The notes beneath the pieces were generated by a model. That model was not told the DNA's origin, made no database searches, and was given only the letters and a program-made list of their open reading frames with translations. The translations under genes were made by a program, and so were the position numbers. Below are positions 35,701 through 47,808 of a DNA stretch of 64,000 nucleotides, one piece after another (the stretch's first letter is position 1; each line of letters opens with the position of its first letter). The DNA comes from Lunularia cruciata. Its lineage: Eukaryota > Streptophyta > Marchantiopsida > Lunulariales > Lunulariaceae. Location: the NCBI GenBank assembly GCA_948567375.1, contig OX419758.1, positions 5,399,001 through 5,463,000 of the forward strand, in the 5' to 3' direction.

Positions 35701-37479
35701 TTTTCTTGAGGTCCAATAATTCATCAATGATGCCATCACAAATATTTTTGAGCATCATCATTTTGGCCTCAAAGACAATTTTTTGGAGTCAATAATGAAC
35801 TTCTAGCATCAAGTATCTTTTTCTTATTTAGTATTTGCCATTATGATGTGGTAAACCACAATTTTAAGTTTTAAGATATTCTTAAGTTCAATGGGACACA
35901 TTATTTCATATGGAAATTGCAAATGAGCTTGTTTCTTCAAGAAACAAGACTGATGGGTTAGTCAATGGTACTCATTCCCAACCAACTTGGCTTGCCACTA
36001 CTCCTGCTAGGCTACTCAAACATTTACTATTGTTCTTGTAGCTCTGGCTTTGCAATTAATAGGCCCATGCAACATCACTGATTGGGACACAAGTAATGTG
36101 TATGCATTATCTTTCATTATGAATTGACTTGATGATAGTAAAATTCATCACTTCAATTTGGTCCACTATGCCTCCTAAACTTGGACCATTTTTGAACAAT
36201 TGTATGAAGGTCAAGATGCAATTACAAGCATGTACATCCAAGATGAGCTTCAAATGCTAAAAATGAAAGAAAGGTGATAGTGTAACCAAACATATTCATT
36301 GGTTCAAAACTTTAGTTGATCAATTATCATCTATAAGAGTTCAAACTTCTTACAAAACTCAAATGCTAGCAAGCTATGATGCATAGCATGCCTAAAATTT
36401 TCTGAAATTTTAACTTCATTGCAAGATTAAAAAAATTAACCTTACAAAAGCTTAAGAAATATTTCCTAGTGGAGGAGAAAATGTGAAAGACTCAAATGTC
36501 CAAGCCTACAATAGCATTATATACCTTTAAGTGTAATTCCCCTACAAAAGACAAATTTAATACCAATGATTAGAGAATGTGAAATTTAATAAAGCAAAGC
36601 ACATCTTTAATGCTTCTTACAAGAGGCAAATTTAATACTGATGACCAGAAGAATTTGAAATTCAACAAAAGCAAAGCATATCTTTAATGCTTATGCTCTC
36701 AATTTGGTTCCAACAGGACCTTTAACAATAAATTAGAGAAATCCAAAAAAATAATCAATGTTTCTATTTTCATCTTATTGGACACCATTTTAAGGACTAC
36801 AAGAAGCAAATTGCTGATGAATCTATAGCAAATTTTAAAAACGAATGAGTTAAAGCCAATTCAACAATTTATTTATGTTGTAGTAGCTTCAAGTATGACT
36901 TCATGTTCTAACCAAGATCATTCTTGGTATCTTTATTTTGGAGCTACATATAATATGGCTCACTCGTTAAAAAAATTTTTAGCTTGTGAGCCTTGTATTA
37001 CACCACAAAAAGTATAACTTGATGATAATTCTACTCATGAAATACTTGGATCAGGCAAAGTGTTAGTTTGACTTCCCAAGGGCAATTTCAGAATTATTAA
37101 AAACATTCTTCATATTCTTAAACTAAGGAGAAATATTTTCTTTATTACACAATTGGAACTTGATGGTGGATTTGAGTTCATGAGTAAATGATAATATATT
37201 CTCCATGTTCCAAATGGTGATTTACTTACAATTTATCCTTTGACAAATGAACTTTTTCACCTTGGAGTGAATGTTTTCCCCTCTTGAATAAGTGCCTACA
37301 CCATTGTCCATTTTAATCCTTTTGATTTATGGCAAAGTCAATTTTGCCCTATCAACACTACCCAAATTAAGAAGTTAATTTTGAAAAATATAGCTCTACA
37401 TATTGCAAAATATACTCATAAACCTAATAATTTTGACTGCATGCCTATATATATGGGAAGCAAATGAGACAATCTTTTC

Positions 37480-38270
37480 CTATACAAGCCAAATGATTTG
37501 CTCGGCTCTATCCACTCATATATTTGTGGTCCAAATTTTCCTCCTACCCATTCTGCATATTGCTATTTTCTTCTCCTCATTGATGACTTTCCCTAATACC
37601 ATTTCCTTCACCTCATGCAACACAAGTCTAAGGCTTAATTTATTTGTAAAAGTATGACTTGGATTTGTCAATTATGTTATGCTTGGAGTCTTAGTCTCAC
37701 TCAATATTCTACAAGCATTGAAACCCATCATTTTTCTACAAAGATTAAATTGCTATGGTGGGATAATGCTAAAGAATATAAATCTACCACATTCAATGGC
37801 TAATAATCTTTCAAGGATATTAAGTCATAGTTTTCATTATTTTATACTCCTCAATAGAATAGAGTGTTGAAATGCAAGAACTACATATTGCTTAATGTTA
37901 TTCTATGTATACTTTATGAATCAAATCTTCCAAAGACCTACTAGGAAGAAGAAGCTACAATTACAACAAAATATGTATAGCATTGGAGTCCTAGTATAAC
38001 ACTACCTTCTGATCGTACTTCTTATGAATTATGGTTTAGTCATAAGCTTAATTTAAAATAGCTACAAGTGTTTTGCAACCTTGCTTTGTCTCATGTTCAT
38101 GACAATCTGCATTTTAACCTTGAATTTTAAAGAATAAAATATATTTTCTTAGGCTATTGTGAAAAGAGAAAAGGCTATCTATTAGAGCATAAAATTGATC
38201 AAAAGGTAATTATTACTCAAGATGTTGTAATTTTTGAAAATAAAATTGGAATTCGTCATCTTATGAAGAT
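37480..38270 (+). pseudogene. Copia integrase and post-integrase region
   Basis: Recognisable words in order: HSYICGPNFPPTHSAYCYF then LLLIDDFP (core), NAKEYKSTTF, a degraded TPQ-N-V---KN block, TSYELWFSHKLNLK, and FLGYCEKRKGYLL. These follow the copia rve domain and the region after it. Stops and small indels prevent any translation product. Confidence 0.8.
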
Positions 38271-38699
38271 GAATATCTTACCTTTGAGTTTGATCCTCAA
38301 TGTTTCAAAGCATTTCCTAATCCTCTTGTTTATTTATCTTCTCACCCAAATTTCACCTAGTTCAATGGGAGTTCTCCCAAACCTTTCCCATTTAGTGGGA
38401 GTTTCTCCAATTTCTATAATTACTCCATCAAGTGTTAATCTAATTTTTCCTACAATATCAACAACTATATCTACTCCTTCTCTTATGATTGGTTGGACTC
38501 CCTCTTTAGTATCAAAGATGTACTAGACTTCCCTCCATTCATTTTCTTGATCCTCTTGCTCCTACTCCACTCTTTTGCTATGACTGAATCCTCATATTTC
38601 AAAAGCAATAACAAATATAACCTAGTGTTGGAGGCTCAAAAGAACAAAGATAAAAAGTGGGATTTTTTATCTACCTTTCATTTTTTTAAGGATCCTTTG

Positions 38700-39560
38700 A
38701 CTTACAAAGAAGCTTTCTAAGGACATGATGTGGAGCATTGGAAAGATTCTATTAATGTTGATTTACAAAATATGGACACAATGCAAGCATGGACACTTAT
38801 CCCATTACTTGCTAATTGGACTTTTGTTTGTTATTGTTGGTATTCAAAATTAAACTGACTGTTGATGAGTATATACATAAATTTGAAGCTCATTTGGTGG
38901 TTAAGGGATTTATGCAAATCCCTAGATTTTACTATCTTAAAACTTTCTCTCCAATGATTAAACTCCAATCCTTGTGGATTTTGTTTGTCTTGGTAGTACA
39001 TTTTGACTTGGAGCTACATCAAATTGATGTTGTTGTTGCTTTTCTTCATGGAAAACTATATGAAAAATTACATATAAACAAATTATAACTCTTCTTGAAG
39101 GTTTTGCATTATATGATCCTACTTCAATCTACCTTCTTGACCAATGTATTCATGGTTCAAACTACTCAGCAAAAATCTGGAATAAAAAATTAAATTATGC
39201 TCTGTTGGACATTGGATTTATTGGATTTCTCCACATGTGATAAAATATCTATACTTTTCACAAAGATTCAACAATTCTAGTTTTGGCATTATATGTTTAT
39301 GATCTCATCTTAGACACCTCAAGTCTTACATTACTCTAAATTGTTAAGATTTACTCAATTGATTGAGTAAATCTTTACCAATTTGAGATGAAAAACTTAA
39401 TTGAAGCCTACCATATCCTTGGAATGCATCTCCAATGAGTTAGAAAGCAAGGTTAGCTTAAGATCAATCAGAATAGTTTAATGTGTGCAATGTACTATTC
39501 TAGGCCTGATATTGTTTTTTCAATTCATATCAATGCTCAGTTCATGTCCAACCTTAGACT
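38700..39560 (+). pseudogene. Copia reverse transcriptase relic
   Basis: 38816-39088 stays open for 90 codons with KFEAHLVVKGFMQIP, TFSPMIKL and DLELHQIDVVVAFLHGKL, the copia RT fingers and palm with its first catalytic Asp. The YVDD block downstream (about 39295-39310) reads LYVYDLI, so the second Asp pair is lost. Confidence 0.88.
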
Positions 39561-39752
39561 TGCACATTGGATAGTTTTTAAGCAATCTTCCACTATCTAC
39601 TAAGGAATTTACATTTTTCACCAAAGTATTCTTGCTTAGATTCAACGTTGCATCTACAAGGTTTTTTTTATTCAGCTTATAGTGACAATGTGGATTCCCG
39701 TAAGTCTTGAGTAGACTTTGCTTCTTCCTTGCAGGGGGAGCAATAAATTGGA
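39560..39752 (+). pseudogene. Copia RT/RNase H connection, left part
   Basis: Degraded words equivalent to the copia block between RT and RNase H end at CTTGCAGGGGGAGCAATAA (FLAGGAI). The frame is interrupted by the family B insertion at 39753. The remaining RNase H starts at 41522. Confidence 0.7.
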
Positions 39753-41516
39753 TGTGAAAACCCAACAAATATCACTTTTGTGGTAATCTAGTTAGTGAAG
39801 TTCATTCCTATAGAGATACAAGTCAAAAATATCCAAATACAAAGTAAAATGACCGCAATGTAGTTCTTCTTGATTGCAACTTTAATCTCTTAGGTAGAAA
39901 CCACACCCAAAAGAGAGTAACAACCACTAGATTCCAGTCTTCTCACAAATCAACACTTCATAATCACAATACTATCCAATCTTTCCAAACCTTTGATTGT
40001 AATGATTCAGATTCTTCTAGAGATGACTATTTCATTGCAAAATGATTTTGCCTCAGAATTGTGTTCCACCCCTCCACTAAATGCACAACTTCCTTGATCA
40101 AAATTGCTTTACATCAACCTTGTGCTACACAAATGCAGAATACTACCAACACTACAATTCCTCTCAGATCTATCAAGGCATTACATTGATTGCACTTCAC
40201 TCAAGATCATACACAAAATGAACATCATGGTTGTGGAATCCAACATCCAACAAGCACACTGACTTGCACTTCAAATTTCTCCAAACACTCACAAACACAA
40301 ACACAAGATTGATACTTGGAATTAAGCTCAAGCAACAAGCATTGAAAAACATCACTTCACTTTATTTATCTTCAAAAATTATAAATATTTAATAATATAA
40401 CACTGCAAATACCTCCCTTAAATAGTAGAACAATAGATAATTACTAACAACTACACCGTTTTAGAACAACTCTTCCAACCTATTGATCCAAAATGGCAAT
40501 GCACCTCTTCATATCTGTCTCTTTCAATCTCAAAATTGTTACTACTCCAATCCGATATCAACCTCAACTTCAAGCTTCCAAACCTGAAGATCCTTCTATC
40601 ACTTCTCCTTCTTTGGGTCCTTCTTCTTCTGCTAATGCCTTCTTCTCACTATTTCTACTACTTCTTCACACTGAACTACAATTGAACTCACATCTAAACT
40701 ATCTACTTCTTTATCTTCTGACCCACCTTTCTCTAATGTCTCAAATAACTGACCCGAAGACTCTACTGTCTGATCTTGCACTCGGGCTCATCACGACAAC
40801 TATTTTCTCTTCTAATTCTATCATATATTTAATCAAGATTGAAATTAAAATCATGGGTATCCTAACTATCTCTTCTTTCTATGTCTTAACTATTTCAGAC
40901 ACTTCAGATATCTAACCTGAAGACTCTTGCATCCGATGTCTGACTACCTTGGATTGGGTCACCTTTGCCCTGAGGCAAAGTCTCTTGACCGGAAGTCATG
41001 TAAGTTGTGTAAACCCAAAGGCACATAAGTCCGAAGTCGTATAGACCCAAAATCACATAGACCTGAAGATCACCCTAACACCCTAATCACCCTAACCTGA
41101 AGTCACTCAACTACTCCATATATCTACTATAGAAACTTCAAATGCTTATAACTTTTGTTGTAGACCTCCAAACTCTGCAATTTTGGTGAAAATGGAAAAC
41201 CTTGAAGAAGACGCTTTCAGTAAAATATAGCACACACAATTAGGACACGTGGTCACTAAGATACAGGCCCTGCAGTCATCCTGACCTGCACTTTCATTCC
41301 AATACAAAGTAACCCTCCTTCTGGTCCAATCTTCCTTTGGGTCTGCCCTCCGTCGGGTCCAATCCAAGTTCTTCTTCCTTTGACACGAAGTAAATTTCCT
41401 CGGGTTGGATCAAAACATATGTTTCTCCTCGTTTCATCTCTATTTGGGTTCAATTCGTCTTCAATAATGCGCTTCTTCTTCAAAATTTGTCTAAAATGAA
41501 AAATGTGTGTACCACA
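39753..41516 (-). mobile_element. Family B solo element, copy 3 (1.76 kb)
   Basis: TGTGAAAACCCAAC to TGTGTACCACA, flanked by TTGGA (39748-39752) and TTGTA (41517-41521), a 5-bp target duplication with one change. It shares the left ~800 bp and the right end with the other two family B insertions, with a different, decayed middle. It lies between FLAGGAI and the RNase H of the copia element. Confidence 0.88.
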
Positions 41517-41521
41517 TTGTA

Positions 41522-42477
41522 CAAATTAGATGCAAAAGTTGGTTGCTTTAAATAGTGTTGAAGTTGAGTACATGGCTTTAACCAAAGCAAACACTAAAGC
41601 AATTTGGATAAGACTTCTACTTTTAGACCTTGGTTATCCTCAAAAGATAACACAACTCCTGTTATTATACAGATCTTCAACAAGAACAAGAGTGGTATTG
41701 CTTCTATGAGCAAGAATCATGACACGACAAAGTATATTGATATTAATATCATTTTATTAAAGATCAATTTCAGTGGAGAAATAGGCATCAACTATTTACC
41801 TACTAAAGATATTTGTGCTAATATTTTGATAAAGGATTACCTAAGGACTGATTTAGCTTATAATGAGAATGTGGATTATGGGAAGTCTACCGGTGGACTT
41901 TGCTTCCTCCTCGCAGGAGGAGCAGTAAGCTAGGCAAGTAAGAAGCAGAAGTTAGTTGCTTTATCTAGTACTGAAGCTCAGTACATGGCTTTAACGATAG
42001 CCAACACTGAATAAGATTTGGATAAGATTGTCTACTCTAGATAAGATGTCTACTTATCCTATTTGGATAAGATTGTCTACAATTTGGATAAGATGTCTAC
42101 TTTCAGATATTGATTATCAAGTGTATTGATATTCAATATCATTTGGATAATACGTCTACTTTCACATATTGATTATCTCTGGACAAAACAGATCTTGTTT
42201 TGTAATAACAAGAGTAATATTGTTATTGTGTAGAAGCAAGAATCATGATAGGACCAAGTGTATTGATATTCAATGTCACTTTAATAAAATGATTGATTGA
42301 TTTTTAATAAAATCAATTACTCACAGAAGAAATCAGCATCAACTATTTACCTACGGAAGAAGAAGATATATGTGCTGATGTTTGATTTTTACCTAAAAGA
42401 TTACCTAAACGACTTTATCAAAAGCACACTGCTACATTAGGAATAGGAGGATACACAAATTCTCAATTGAGTGGAAA
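41522..42477 (+). pseudogene. Copia RNase H, partly duplicated
   Basis: 41522-41870 reads as a decayed RNase H (AEYMALTKANTKAIW, then the KYIDINIILLK block). At about 41876 the linker GKSTGGLCFLLAGGAVS recurs, followed by KKQKLVALSSTEAQYMAL and a second, more scrambled RNase H ending QKHTATLGI near 42450. The segment from linker to RNase H is therefore present twice. Around 42030-42180 the second copy also contains short repeats of ATTTGGATAAGA-TGTCTAC. Confidence 0.75.
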
Positions 42478-42835
42478 TGTTAGATCTAGAACAATTAGTT
42501 ATTTTAGTGATCTGTGGGCCAATCATCTAATCTAGGATTAAGAGTAACCATAGTAAGTGATGTCTGTTCACAGATTGTCAGGGAACAGTCATCCTGTCAG
42601 TTGTGTCTTATAGTTTCTTGCGTGATGTTTTTATTCAATGTGGTTGTCAATTTGCATTATACCCTAATAGAGCTATTCCCAACACGAAGTACTGTCGATA
42701 GTACTATGAATTTATTTCTTACAGCGTGATTTTTATTTACGTTGCTAATTTGCATTACATCCTAATAGAGTATTCCAGACACGAAGCACTGTCGTTAGTA
42801 CTATCGTCTATGACTTAATTTTCACAGCCTGAACA
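42478..42835 (+). mobile_element. Probable copia 3' LTR (right end uncertain)
   Basis: TGTTAGATCTAG follows GAGTGGAAA, as at the start of many copia LTRs. The end is not certain; TTTTCACA at about 42831 is a candidate. I could not find the matching 5' LTR in the window. Confidence 0.5.
42620..42831 (+). repeat. Two-copy tandem repeat, about 100 bp, in the putative copia LTR
   Basis: GCGTGATGTTTTTATT...TTTGCATTATACCCTAATAGAGCTATTCC...CACGAAGTACTGTCGATAGTACTAT is followed by a second version with GCGTGATTTTTATT, CATCCTAATAGAG, CACGAAGCACTGTCGTTAGTACTAT. Each ends near TTACAGC or TCACAGC. Confidence 0.75.
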
Positions 42836-42839
42836 GATT

Positions 42840-44763
42840 CTTCTCTCGACCTGAAATTTGTGAATGTACAAATGTTTACAATAGTTATCGGAAATCTTTT
42901 CTAAATTAATCTTAAGATTTTTTGATTGCTTTGTAAGGCTGTGGACATATATGCTTAGATGAAAATGGAGATCAGAGCTGTTCCAAAAGCTCCTAGACTG
43001 ACGAAAATAAAAGCTTCAGTGCCTTTTGACACCTTTGCGCAGATTAGAGGTACGACAGCAATAGTGAGAAGGTTACCTGCAAACATCACGATAGCCATAC
43101 ATCGTATCTTCGGAGCGTATTTCCCGATGCCAGAGTATAAGATTTCATGGAGAAATCGGACGATGAAAATGAGGAATACTGATTTCAATACCTGCTACCA
43201 CGCAACATCATCAAAAGGATTTCAGGCGCATAAAACTTGGAGGAGTCAGAAAAAGTAGCTGGGCACAAAGTGAGGAAGAAGAATCTGATGTCATGAACAA
43301 GATCGAGCCAGAATAATTACCCCTCAGTGCTTACTGAATGAGCTGTAAGAACTCTCACAATCCAATTCTAGTTGACAATTTCCTCCTTCCTCTTATGGGT
43401 TAAGGGAGGAAGAAAGCGATCAAAGATCGTAGAAGCAATATCGTTTCCATCACAGAGCTTGTCAAGGTTGAGAAGTGAGAGTTTATCTCAGAACTGCCGG
43501 GATGACCTGCAACTTGGATGAGATCAACTAATGAAGGTGGTCTGAAATTACTGATCCTGAAGTTCAACAGGGGAAATAATTCCACTTCCAAGGAGGAAAA
43601 TTGAGTTACAACCAGATGTCGTCTGATGGCTCACTTTGATTGCTTGGAGGTAGGTAAAGGGTTATTCTTCAAGATCTTACACGTACTGTTGGTGCACAGT
43701 TTGGTCATCTTGGTCGTTGGACGAAGGCTCGGCGACAGAAAGTAGTTGCTGTTATCTGAATGAGAAAAGGGAACTCTCCAAAAATAAATTTTACTACTTG
43801 GCACAAAGGTAATGTTGCGGAGAGGAAGAAAAAATACGCAAAGCAACTACGGAGATAGTTCGGCCATCCTACCGATTTCATCTGGTGGGATTGTAACGCC
43901 TCTGAACCACGGCACGTGATCATCTATTTTCATAGCCTGAAAGAGCCACGTTGAAGAGAGCTGGAAATGGAGGCCGCGAAGAGGAGACTCGGACTCGTGA
44001 CGATCATTGCGGATATCAAATTCTTCCGGTCATACCCCGTCTTTGTCTCTACAGTCGGAAATCCTCAGCCTCCCAACGGCCTTGGAGCGCATGTTTGCGA
44101 CTTCTTCTGAGATCTCCCCGGAACTTTCACCCTGCTGCGAGTGATTTATGAGCTCTGGGTTTGTGTCAGTGGACGCATGGCGGTACTCTGTCCTCTCTAA
44201 CGAGAAACAGACTGTTCCCAAGGGCATAGAGCAAACGTACGGGAGAAACACTGTGAAGAAACTTCCTTGGCCACGGCCCCTCACCAAAGAGAAGACAAAA
44301 TGTCTCAAGAATGTCCAGCAAATCATGGGGGTCTAGCAAACTGAGATGTACTGTTAAGAGGCTTTTCCAGATATGATGGTAGAGAAATAAAATACACGTC
44401 CCTGACCTTTTCTCTCACTGAGCGGATGATTGATCGCCTCCAAATGGAGGTCGCATAGCGTCGATCCTCTGAAGCCCAAACCTGACAACAGGAGGGCAAA
44501 AACAGTGACACATTAGGTGGCGTAGACGACTCCCAATCTGCATCTGGTATGGCTGATATAACAATTAGAAGGTACCTGTAACTAAAGAAAAAAGGCTACC
44601 GCATAGGAAAAATGAAGGAGGGGAAGACCCCATCAAGCCGTACAAGGGAGACAAAAAAGGTAACATGGGGCTAAGCCCCAATAGAGTCTGTATGAGAAAT
44701 CTGCCCTACCGCACCTAAGATATCCGAGCTATGCAAGTCGTACGATCTACACACAACTGGATC
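42840..44763. other. More GC-balanced, apparently low-copy segment, no complete gene
   Basis: Base composition and CpG content differ from the surrounding repeats, and I find no match elsewhere in the window. Minus-strand frames at 42955-43188, 43400-43591, 43631-43846 and 44030-44326 could be exons or decayed exons of one gene. Only the first has a recognisable flavour. I cannot define splice sites with confidence. Confidence 0.4.
42955..43188 (-). pseudogene. Possible C-terminal fragment of a membrane transporter (MFS-like)
   Basis: The 77-residue frame holds two hydrophobic stretches separated by a short charged turn: IRCMAIVMFAGNLLTIAVV and IFVSLGAFGTALISIFI. A segment of the form KYAPKIRCMA precedes them. 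The pattern resembles the last two membrane helices of a major-facilitator sugar or organic-ion carrier (YP-KIR-A, helix 11, helix 12), but no PETKG-type tail follows before the stop. Neighbouring frames on this strand do not join into an obvious transporter. It could be a chance frame. Confidence 0.3.
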
Positions 44764-45089
44764 ATCCGAAGAAACATCACCTAATGTGATTCTCTCCTAT
44801 GGATTGCACCAACCACTGCCCTCTACAGAGCAATGGACACACGCTGTCTAAAGTAAGCTACAAAGTATGAGAGTGAGAGTGGTACCCCCTGACGCCTAAC
44901 ATGATAAGCTCTCGCGCACTCCCTGACAAATGTGTCAAATGCCGTGTCCATCGCTCCATATAACTCCAAGGCTAGAGGAACAAAGAGGTGACCTCGCTGC
45001 ATGCCCCTATACTTGGAGACCTTGCGACCTGCTGCTGCACTCGCCGCCCATCCAGGGGGATGGGTAATCACTCCCTCCAAAACTGTATC

Positions 45090-45335
45090 TCGCGTAGGGT
45101 CCGTGACCACGACATCCGCTACTGTCACCTGATCATCTCGGACCAAGTATAAGTCTGCCCTGACACGTGTCGTCTGCAACGCATACGAACACTCACTCCA
45201 AGCCAAGTATCCACTCTCTCGCGCCATAGCAAACACTATGTCTCTAATGGCATCATGGGTAGCTATCCTCTGTCCTCCAAAAGGACACCGTGTCATGTGG
45301 ACCGCCGCTGCATCTAGTGTAGAACCACACTCACA
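45090..45335 (-). other. CCHC knuckle and restriction-like endonuclease core
   Basis: The knuckle begins at 45335 (CECGSTLDAAAVHMTRC). It is followed by THDAIRDIVF, a helix, RVRADLYLV (the PD-like Asp near 45153-45155) and VTVADVVVTD (second acidic position near 45114-45116). This is the order of the RLE domain in R2-like elements, which nicks the target to prime reverse transcription. Confidence 0.7.
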
Positions 45336-46325
45336 AGTGAGTAGTGAAGATGCAGATGGGTGGACCAAACCTAGGCAAAACCTCATTGTTGTAGAGAAAG
45401 TAGCCGGTGCAAGTCGGAAAGCCCTAATGCATGGTTGAGCTAGGATCCACGAGCCTGCACCCTTGCCGGAGCAAGAGCGTAGACGTGCTCTAGTAGCCTG
45501 AGGAATGGACGAGTCAACTAAGAGAGAATGTAACGTATGCTCACACTGTCGCTCCATCAAGGAAGACTGTAGACCTCTAGTCCAATCTGACGATAGTGAA
45601 GCAAACGGTGGAAAACCCTCTCATGCTCGTGGGGATAGACTATCTCTCGTCTGCCGCAATAACACCTGGAGAGAAAAGGATCCTCCCTCCACCTCTGTCA
45701 CATAAGTCTCCAAAACCGGCCTATCAGCAACCACAAAACGAGAGGCAAGTAGGGGTGCCAAGAGAGCCCAACTACCCAAAAATGCTATAGGTGCCATCTC
45801 CTCCATAGAAAGCAAGCCAACCCCACCACATGAGATCAGTAGAGCCGTCTGTCTACGTGCCAAATCCCCTGTCACACACTCAAAAGTCCCTGGTCCAATA
45901 ATATCACCAAAGACTCCCATAATCCTCCTATCAAATGCTCTCAGACGTGATAGGAAGGACGATGAGGGAGGAACTATACGGATGAGGTAGGATGGTCAAC
46001 GAGCAATACTAGAAGAGAGTATACCAAATGCCACCTATGGATCTCCTAGTAATGGAAGGTCATCCACATGGAGAACATCCTCTGCAAGGGCAGCGTCCAA
46101 GAAGCGTGTGACAAAATCCTCCGATCCTACTGGCACTCCAAGAACACGAAGTCCATATGTGGATGTGATACACCCCTCTGGAAGCTCAAGGTGGGGAGGG
46201 ATACCTAAAGAGGACCATGCCCTACACTTTGACACCTTGACTCTCAAGCCTACTAGATGTAGCTTGGTAGTCAAGTAGTCAAAGGCCTGCCTAATCTGAT
46301 CTACATGGCCTACGATGTGTGTATC

Positions 46326-46328
46326 ATT
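46326..46328 (-). other. Mutated RT active site (ADD to AND)
   Basis: The codon is AAT on the minus strand, where GAT would give the catalytic Asp of the (F/Y)-ADD or L-ADD box. A single G to A change explains it, the type expected from methylcytosine or general deamination. Confidence 0.75.
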
Positions 46329-47757
46329 TGCCAAGGAGGGAAATACACAACCTGGCATGGCCAAAGTAGTAGACATGAGAGCTCTAAAGTGAGCCATGGC
46401 AAATAAGGGCCCTCCCAAAGGATCTCCCTAACGTGTACAAACAGCTGACTCCAAGACGGTGACTCCCTCTTGTGAACCACCATGCTGGTAGTAAAGGGAA
46501 CAAGAGAGCCATAAAAAGACCGCACAAAGGAATGAGACTCGCCAAGGATCCACCAGCCTCCCTAAGCTCTCTAAAGATAGATACACGTGAGACACTATTA
46601 AAAGCATTCTCAACATCCACCTGTAGGACGACCCACTCCGGATGGATATCTAGGAGTGCTCTAATGCTTAAATATATAGCCTCACATCCTCCAGGTGTAG
46701 CTACTCCAAACTGATGTGGACTAAGGTGTTGTCGAAAGTGAGAACGATGCTGAAGGACAATGGTACGACTGAACAAATGCAAAAAGAGCTCTCCAATAGC
46801 AATCGGTCTAATGCCTCCCGTGTCCTTCTCGATTGCGAGAAGTCGACTAGCACCTAAGACCCGACTAACAGACATAGGAATATCTCCTCTTGCTACTGCT
46901 GCAGCTACCTGAAACAACTCGGTAAAACCACTAGAAGGATCATCTTCCTGGAAGCAATCTCTAAGGTGCTCATAAACCATCCCTGACAAGCCTCCTAAGG
47001 AAAGGCGAGGGGCAGTGCACAATGCTTGTGCAAATAGCGACCTATCAAGACATAAAGGCTGCTCAGGCTGATAATCTAAGACCTCTAGTGGTAGTCCCTC
47101 TACTGCTATAGGATGCAATGAGCGTAGGGAAGAGATGGTCTCATCAGTAGGACTCGCTATAGACAAAGGGTGTAGCGCTCGTGCTACTCTACTAAACTCT
47201 CCCGCTTGACCCAATGTCCTACATCGTCGTAATCGAGTGGAATATGTGGTATCCTATGGCGATGCTTGTCTCCTAAATCGTGTAGCCCTAACAGACTCCT
47301 CCTGAAGGGCTGCACAATCCCCCGCTCGGAATCGACAAAATCTAGCCGCCACCTCTCTATGCCCCGCACATCCCCCTCTAGCATAACGAAGACACCATCG
47401 AGGGAGTAGGAGGAATAGGAACCATGCTAACTTGTCCAAGGGATCACGTGCCAAACGATCCAGTGGTAGGCAAAAAGCCTATCTAGCCTCATCATGGAGT
47501 GTGCAGGGTACCCTACGGAATAGACGTGGACATGGAAAACTAGTCTCAAATAACCCCAAAATGCAACCCACCTGAGAAGCTAACCACTCTCATGACTCGA
47601 TCGGTATCCCTGGAACGATCAATGAAGGTATAGAAGAAGTGTGCGTAATCTCGAGTGTCACTACTATCGATGTGGTCGCTCATCTCACATGGGCATTGCA
47701 AGTGGTCCAATCATATTCCTTGTGCATCCTTCCCACATGGGTCTTTACCCCTTGCGA

Positions 47758-47808
47758 GGTAAAGCATCGGTGACACACCGGGCATGGTGTATCTCGACTC
47801 GCTCTAGG
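47758..47808 (-). other. N-terminal C2H2 zinc finger of the non-LTR element
   Basis: Cys-Cys-His-His spacing CX2C-X11-HX4H, about 20 residues from the proposed start. In R2-type proteins such fingers contact the DNA target. Only one is present here. Confidence 0.75.

Larger units (their letters stand above)
35870..42477 (+). mobile_element. Degraded Ty1/copia element, split by family B copy 3
   Basis: The order gag, protease, integrase, RT, RNase H on the plus strand is that of Ty1/copia. The gag starts near 35880 (KFNGTHYFIWKLQMSLFLQE). The protease (about 36915-36970) reads WYLYFGATYNM, with the catalytic DSG lost. Integrase, RT and RNase H are listed separately. No 5' LTR or primer site is visible at the left. 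At the right, GAGTGGAAA precedes TGTTAG at 42478, which looks like a polypurine tract and LTR start. Confidence 0.85.
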
